The notes under the pieces are model-generated. The model was not told the origin of the DNA and searched no databases. It was given only the letters and a program-made list of their open reading frames with translations. A stretch of DNA of 40,023 nt from Egibacter sp. GTDB taxonomy: Bacteria; Actinomycetota; Nitriliruptoria; Euzebyales; Egibacteraceae. Positions 36,075 through 40,023 of this stretch are shown one piece after another (within the stretch, counting starts at the first letter, position 1; each line of letters opens with the position of its first letter). The stretch covers positions 1-40,023 of the forward strand of contig PWFH01000024.1 in the NCBI GenBank assembly GCA_003553795.1, written 5' to 3'. Position numbers and translations under genes: made by a program.

Positions 36075-37310
36075 TTGAACCGTCTCACCATCACCGGCGC
36101 GGGACTCATCGCCGTGACCTACGGCCTCGCGCGCTTCGGCCTCGGGCTCTTCATGCCGGAGATGCGGGAGGCCTTCGGCCTGTCGGCCACCGGCGCGGGC
36201 TGGGTCATGGCCGCGGCCTTCGCTGGCTTCCTCCTCGCGCTCGCAAGGGCGGGCGACCTCATCGAGCGGCGGGGCGCGAGGGAGGTCGCCGTCGCCGCGG
36301 GCGCGGCCGCGGTGCTCGGCACCATCATGATCGCGCTGGCCCAGGGACCGGCCCTCCTCGCCGTCGGCGCCGCGCTCGTCGGAGCCTCGACGGGGTGGTC
36401 GACGACGGCGCTGGCCACCGCCGTCGAGCGCCAGCTCCTCGCGCGCGAGCGGGCCACCGCGCAGACGGCGATCAATGCGGGCACGTCCCTCGGCCTCGTC
36501 GTGGCCGCGCTCGCCGCCACGCTCGCGGGCCTGGCCTGGCGGCCGGTGTGGCTCGCCTTCGGCGTGCTCGCGGCGGCGGCCACCGCGCTCATCGCCGGGG
36601 AGGTCCGCGACGTGCCCGCGCCGGCCGCCGTGCCATCGGCGGCCGACGAGGGTGCGGGTGGGCGCACCCGGCTCGGCCTCTCCGCGCCGCTCGCGGCGAC
36701 CGCGGTGCTCCTGGGCCTCTCGAGCGCGGCGTTCTGGGGCTTCGGGCGCGAGCTGCTCGAGGCCGTGGGGGGCCTGAGCCCCGAGCTCAGCCGCATGGGG
36801 TGGCTCGCCGCCGGCATCGGAGGGGTGCTGGGCGGCGCAGCCGGCGCCGCCGCAGACCGGCGTGGCCTCGCCGCGACGCTGCGGCTGAGCTGGGTGGCCT
36901 TCGCCCTCGCCCACGCCGGGCTCGCCCTCGGCTGGCTGGGGGCGGCCTCGGCGCTCGCCTTCACCGCGCTCTTCGGTGCCGGCTACATGGCCCTGACCGG
37001 CCTCCTCATCGTCTGGAGCGTCGCCGAGCGGCCCCTCGAGCCGGGTGCGGCCGTCGCGCGGACCTTCCTCGTGCTCGCCGCGGGACAGGTCGCCGGCTCG
37101 CCTCTCGCCGGCGGGCTCATCGACGCTGCGGGGCTCGCTCCGGCCTTCCTGGCCGCCGCGGCCCTCGCCGCCCTCGGCCTCGCCGCGCTGCCCGACGCCG
37201 GGGCGCTCAGTCCCCGCCGAGGAGCCGGCGCAGCTCCACCCCGCTCGCCTCGTGGGCGAGGGTCGTGGCCACGACCTCAGCGACGTAGGCGCCCGCTTCA
37301 AGCGGGTTGA
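36075..37310 (+). CDS. MFS transporter (YbfB/YjiJ-like)
   Basis: 411 aa with about 12 membrane helices. The start region ITGAGLIAVTYGLARFGLGLFMPEMREAFGLS and helix 2 resemble the YbfB/YjiJ-type MFS; the loop DLIERRGAREVA is the MFS motif A variant. TTG 36075 is preferred because GGGGAGG lies 8 nt upstream and the protein then begins just before helix 1; an upstream ATG would place the operator inside the gene. The last ~35 residues (from LSPRRGAGAAPP) are Pro/Arg-rich and are encoded antisense to the end of eutC, a 104-bp convergent overlap. Probably an efflux pump controlled by the divergent TetR; substrate unknown. Confidence 0.87.
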   Translation: MNRLTITGAGLIAVTYGLARFGLGLFMPEMREAFGLSATGAGWVMAAAFAGFLLALARAGDLIERRGAREVAVAAGAAAVLGTIMIALAQGPALLAVGAALVGASTGWSTTALATAVERQLLARERATAQTAINAGTSLGLVVAALAATLAGLAWRPVWLAFGVLAAAATALIAGEVRDVPAPAAVPSAADEGAGGRTRLGLSAPLAATAVLLGLSSAAFWGFGRELLEAVGGLSPELSRMGWLAAGIGGVLGGAAGAAADRRGLAATLRLSWVAFALAHAGLALGWLGAASALAFTALFGAGYMALTGLLIVWSVAERPLEPGAAVARTFLVLAAGQVAGSPLAGGLIDAAGLAPAFLAAAALAALGLAALPDAGALSPRRGAGAAPPRSPRGRGSWPRPQRRRRPLQAG

Positions 37311-38115
37311 CGCCGCCGCGGTCGGTGATCATGCAGAGCAGGTCGCGGTGGGCGTCGGTCTTGCCCCCGCGGGGGCGCCAGCCGAGGTAGGCGCTCATCG
37401 CGTCGGGGATGCCGAGGCCGGGACGCTCGCCGATGAGGATGACGACGACGTCGGCGTCGAGCGCCTCCCCGACGTCGTTGATGACGCCGACGCGGGCGCG
37501 CTCGATGAAGAACGGCGTGCCGAGCCGCAGGCCACGGTCGCGCAGGCCCTGCTCGAGCACGGGGTAGAGCTGCGGGAGGTTGTGGTTGATCGCCGCGGCC
37601 GACAGCCCCGCCGCGGCGACGATCTGCACCTGCGGGCGCGCCACGCAGCGCTCGGCGATCGTCGCCTTGGCCTCGGCCGAGAGTCGCCGTCCGAGGTCGG
37701 GGCGCAGGAGGTACTCCTCGCCGTCGGCGACCTCGGTGTCGACGGTGAAGAGCCCGAGGCCCTCCTTGACGGCCTCGTCGACCTCACCGTGGATCGCGTC
37801 CTGGGTCACCCCGTGGTCGGCCTGGAAGAGCAGGAGCGAGCGGGTGCGGGGCCGGGGGCCGGCCCGCCCGACGCCCAGACGCGCGGTCGTCGTCTCGAGC
37901 AGGCCGGCCAGCGCCTCCGGATCGGCGGGGTCGGGCAGGCCGCTCACCCGCCGCGCCTCGGGCGTGGCGAGGTCGGGCAGGTCGAGGCGCAGCCCCTCGC
38001 CGCCGGCCTCGGGCCCGCCGTCGCTCGCCGACGGCCTCCCTGCGGGGTCGGGCTCCTGGCCCTGCCGGCCGAGCTCGGCGAGGACGGCCCGGACGATGGC
38101 CTCGACGTCGCTCAT
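37207..38115 (-). CDS. eutC: Ethanolamine ammonia-lyase, small subunit
   Basis: 302 aa. A Pro/Gly-rich N-terminal stretch (~15-50) precedes the conserved core: LLLFQADHGVTQDAIHGEV, GLFTVDTEVADGEEYLLRPDLGRRL, VQIVAAAGLSAAAINHNL and VVILIGERPGLGIPDAMSAYLGWRP, with GKTDAHRDLLCMITDRGGVNPLEAG near the end. With EutB it forms the adenosylcobalamin-dependent enzyme that splits ethanolamine into acetaldehyde and ammonia; the small subunit helps hold the cofactor. The ATG overlaps the eutB stop by 4 nt. The 3' end overlaps the MFS gene on the other strand. Confidence 0.96.
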   Translation of the reverse strand: MSDVEAIVRAVLAELGRQGQEPDPAGRPSASDGGPEAGGEGLRLDLPDLATPEARRVSGLPDPADPEALAGLLETTTARLGVGRAGPRPRTRSLLLFQADHGVTQDAIHGEVDEAVKEGLGLFTVDTEVADGEEYLLRPDLGRRLSAEAKATIAERCVARPQVQIVAAAGLSAAAINHNLPQLYPVLEQGLRDRGLRLGTPFFIERARVGVINDVGEALDADVVVILIGERPGLGIPDAMSAYLGWRPRGGKTDAHRDLLCMITDRGGVNPLEAGAYVAEVVATTLAHEASGVELRRLLGGD

Positions 38116-39542
38116 CGCCGCGCCTCCACCGTCGCCTGCGCCCGCGGACGCGAGAGGTCGAGCAGCTCCTCGGGCTCGTAGCGCAGGAAGATCGTGGGGT
38201 CCCCGGCGTTGGGGCCGAGCCGGCCGTCGCGCAGGACGCCGAGCTGCTCGAGCCAGGCCTCGAACTCCGGGGTGGGGCGCAGGCCGAGGAGCTCGCGCAG
38301 CGTCGCGTCATCGTGCAGGCCGGTGTCCTGGTAGCTCAGCATGACGTCGTCGCCCATGGGAATGCCCATGTAGTAGCAGGCGCCGGCCATCGCGAGGAGC
38401 ATCGTCGCGGTCTCCTGGTCGTTCTGGTCGGCGTTGGTGTGGTTGGTGTAGCAGGGCGCCATGCCCATCGGCAGGCCGTGGAGCTTGCCCATGAAGTGGT
38501 CCTCGAGGCAGGCGCGGATGATCTGCTTGCCGTCGTAGAGGGTCTCGGGGCCGATGAAGCCCGAGACGTTGTTGACCATGAACGGGGCGAAGGGGCGGGC
38601 GAAGCCGTAGGTGCGGGCCTCGAGGGTCATCTCGTCGACGCCGTGGTCGCTGTCGCTGGCCATCTCCGAGCCCTGCCCGGTCTCGAAGTACAGCAGGTTG
38701 GGCCCCGGCGCGACGCCCTTGCGGGCGATGAGGTCGGCGGCCTCGCGCAGCAGCGCGGCATCGACCCCGAACGAGGTGTTCGTCTCCTCGGTGCCGGCGA
38801 TGCTCTGGAAGAGCACGCCCACCGGCGCGCCGCGCTCGACGGCCTCCATCTGCGTGCCGATGTGGGAGAGCACGCAGCTCTGGGTGGGGATGCGCCAGTG
38901 GCGCATGAAGGCGTCGGTGCGCTCCATGAGCTCGGCGGTCCTGGCTACGGAGTCCTCGGCGGGGTTGATGCCGATGATCGCGTCGCCGGAGCCGTAGGAC
39001 AGCCCCTCCATGACCGTCGCGAGGATGCCCTCGACGTTGTCGGTCGGGTGGTTGGGCTGCAGGCGGAACGACATCGTGCCCGGCCGCCCGAGCGTCGTCT
39101 GCGCGGTGGCGGTGACCCTCAGCTGCTGCGCGCCGTAGACGAGGTCCATGTTCGACATGAGCTTGGCGACCCCGGCGATCATCTCCGAGGTGAGCCCGCG
39201 GGAGAGCCGCAGCACCTCCTCGCCCGTGCTGTCGTGGCTGAGGATGTGCTCGCGCAGCTCGCCGACGGTCCAGCTCGCGATCTCGGCGAAGATCGCCTCG
39301 TTGAGGCTGTCCTCGATGACGCGGGTGACCTCGTCGTCCTCGTAGGCGATGACGGGGTTGGCGCGCAGCTCGCGGAGCGGCAGCTCGCTCAGGACGTAGC
39401 GCGCGGCGATGCGCTCGAGCGCGCTGTCGGCCGCGATGCCGAGCATCGCGTCGCCCGACTTGGCCTCACTGGCCTTCGCGAGCACCTCCCGCACGCTGCC
39501 GAAGGTGAACGCCTGACCATGCAGCGTCGCGCGGTAGCGCAT
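38112..39542 (-). CDS. eutB: Ethanolamine ammonia-lyase, large subunit
   Basis: 476 aa. It has the full EutB barrel: RLSRGLTSEMIAGVAKLMSNMDL, TTLGRPGTMSFRLQPNHPTDN, VMEGLSYGSGDAIIGINPAEDS, GVLFQSIAGTEETNTSFGVD (the Q/E/N residues around the substrate), YFETGQGSEMASDSDHGVDE and PFMVNNVSGFIGPETLYDGKQI. It carries the active site of B12-dependent ethanolamine cleavage. ATG 39542 has a GGGGAGGGG site 4 nt upstream and matches the family N-terminus MRYRATLHGQ. No reactivating factor (EutA), permease, aldehyde dehydrogenase or shell gene is nearby, so this is a shell-free version. Confidence 0.97.
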   Translation of the reverse strand: MRYRATLHGQAFTFGSVREVLAKASEAKSGDAMLGIAADSALERIAARYVLSELPLRELRANPVIAYEDDEVTRVIEDSLNEAIFAEIASWTVGELREHILSHDSTGEEVLRLSRGLTSEMIAGVAKLMSNMDLVYGAQQLRVTATAQTTLGRPGTMSFRLQPNHPTDNVEGILATVMEGLSYGSGDAIIGINPAEDSVARTAELMERTDAFMRHWRIPTQSCVLSHIGTQMEAVERGAPVGVLFQSIAGTEETNTSFGVDAALLREAADLIARKGVAPGPNLLYFETGQGSEMASDSDHGVDEMTLEARTYGFARPFAPFMVNNVSGFIGPETLYDGKQIIRACLEDHFMGKLHGLPMGMAPCYTNHTNADQNDQETATMLLAMAGACYYMGIPMGDDVMLSYQDTGLHDDATLRELLGLRPTPEFEAWLEQLGVLRDGRLGPNAGDPTIFLRYEPEELLDLSRPRAQATVEARR

Positions 39543-39623
39543 CCGACCCCTCCCCGCCATGGCCGCCGACCCGGGCGAGGTGGCCCGCGACGCGGCTCGG
39601 GGTCGCGGGCGACCACACCGGGA

Positions 39624-39652
39624 TTCCTACCCCACCCGGGCGCGCGCGTCCA
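39624..39652 (-). promoter_or_regulatory. Candidate eutBC promoter
   Basis: On the minus strand TGGACG (4 of 6 to TTGACA), 17 nt, TAGGAA (followed by T). The transcript would begin near 39617 with a ~75-nt leader. Confidence 0.38.
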
Positions 39653-39741
39653 GGGTCGACTGGCGCGGATCCACGCCGCGCGGCCCCCGTGCCGGCGCGC
39701 CCCGGCCCGCGCGGGGCCCGCGCCCCGCGCGCACACGCCGA

Positions 39742-39777
39742 TGGAGCGTTCAGCCGCCCACCCGGACAAACGCTCCA
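39742..39777. repeat. Inverted repeat related to the 3-kb palindromic element
   Basis: TGGAGCGTT (39742-39750) pairs perfectly with AACGCTCCA (39769-39777) around 18 nt. The outward sequence GTGGAGCGTT resembles GTGGGGAGCGTTCGGCG in repeat B (3184-3200, reverse). It lies ~70 nt downstream of the Smr gene stop and may also serve as its terminator. Confidence 0.5.
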
Positions 39778-39847
39778 CCAAGCACGACCGCGCCCGGCCA
39801 CGCACCCGACCCGCACCCGACCCGTGCGGCGGCGCCCGGCGCCCGTG

Positions 39848-40023
39848 CTACTGCCCGCGGCGCGGGCGGAAGGCGACGAAGACCCGGCCGGCGTTGTCGC
39901 GGTCCTTGATGAGGCGGTGGTAGCGCGGCCTGACGTCCTTGCGGTCGAGGTAGCGCAGGACCCGCGCCTTGAGCGCGCCGCTGCCCTTGCCGTGGATGAT
40001 CTCGAGCTCGGTGACCTTGCGCC
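39848..40023 (-). CDS. Smr-domain protein, 3' end (MutS2-like), truncated by window edge
   Basis: Only the last ~58 codons are inside the window. The translation contains KVTELEIIHGKGSGALKARV, then LRYLDRKDVRPRYHRLIKDR and AGRVFVAF before the stop. HGKGSG with the following helix and the final strand are the Smr nuclease fold that ends MutS2 proteins. In MutS2 this domain nicks DNA or acts in ribosome rescue. A free-standing Smr protein is possible; the missing upstream part would decide. Confidence 0.82.
   Translation of the reverse strand, partial: RKVTELEIIHGKGSGALKARVLRYLDRKDVRPRYHRLIKDRDNAGRVFVAFRPRRGQ

Larger units (their letters stand above)
39543..39847. other. Non-coding region between eutB and the Smr-domain gene
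   Basis: 305 bp without a supported gene. It holds a candidate eutBC promoter (39624-39652), the small inverted repeat GGTCG-CGGG-CGACC (39601-39614), a very GC-rich stretch (~39634-39735) and the hairpin at 39742-39777. I see no cobalamin-riboswitch B12 box upstream of eutB. Confidence 0.6.

Noticed and set aside
39543-39847. Cobalamin riboswitch upstream of eutB
   Set aside because: I found no B12-box-like GCCACTG segment in the leader, and the predicted leader (~75 nt) is too short for the known aptamer.

Overview
The window is a very GC-rich (visibly well above 70%), gene-dense stretch from a motile, F420-using member of the Actinomycetota. Pointers are an actinobacterial GuaB1-type GMP reductase, a DUF4191 protein, a PPOX-class F420-dependent oxidoreductase, many GTG starts with strong GGAGG sites, and several genes where a TANNNT hexamer sits 6-7 nt before the ATG (leaderless layout). 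A deep-branching class such as Nitriliruptoria is my guess from gene content; the sequence alone does not prove it. No rRNA, tRNA, CRISPR array, insertion sequence or prophage was seen, so this looks like chromosomal core and near-core DNA.

Layout. 1-6.9 kb: a UPF0316 membrane protein facing a serS-ROK kinase pair (minus), then a 550-bp non-coding region packed with inverted copies of a ~22-bp element, then a minus-strand operon DUF4446-pheA-yibE/F-like, and a small winged-helix regulator with a receiver stub. 7-13.2 kb: a signalling and envelope group: PilZ protein, chemotaxis receptor, DUF4191 protein, NlpC/P60 peptidase and a large orphan PAS histidine kinase. Two candidate sigma-28-like promoters (before the receptor and the peptidase) hint at control with flagellar genes lying elsewhere. 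13.2-18.4 kb: a DUF2236 (MpaB-like) protein, guaB1 translationally coupled to a MerR regulator, an EcsC-family protein and an F420-type flavoprotein. 18.4-25.8 kb: a membrane-anchored alpha/beta hydrolase of 757 aa, a coupled SbcD/SbcC-like (YhaO/YhaN-like) nuclease-ATPase pair, and alanine dehydrogenase.

25.8-32 kb: a 4-copy 34-bp tandem repeat, a YihY/BrkB membrane protein, a cysteine-rich AraC regulator directly upstream of a complete Zn/Mn-type ABC transporter (binding lipoprotein, ATPase, permease, joined by ATGA overlaps) with a DtxR-box-like sequence in its promoter, a thioredoxin-fold [2Fe-2S] protein and a TMEM198/DUF4203-like membrane protein. 32-40 kb: a GreA-like factor without the canonical catalytic tip, a regulator fusing a degenerate RecA/KaiC-like domain to XRE and cupin domains, Glu/Leu dehydrogenase, a TetR repressor divergent from an MFS transporter with a recognisable operator between them, eutBC (B12-dependent ethanolamine ammonia-lyase) whose 3' end overlaps the MFS gene antisense by 104 bp, and the 3' end of a MutS2/Smr-domain gene.

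Amino-nitrogen metabolism recurs (alanine dehydrogenase, glutamate/leucine dehydrogenase, ethanolamine ammonia-lyase, prephenate dehydratase), and small regulators with unusual domain make-up are the most distinctive part of the window. The best candidates for something undescribed are the palindromic repeat array at 3.0-3.4 kb, the Cys-rich AraC/metal-transporter unit, and the RecA-like/XRE/cupin regulator.
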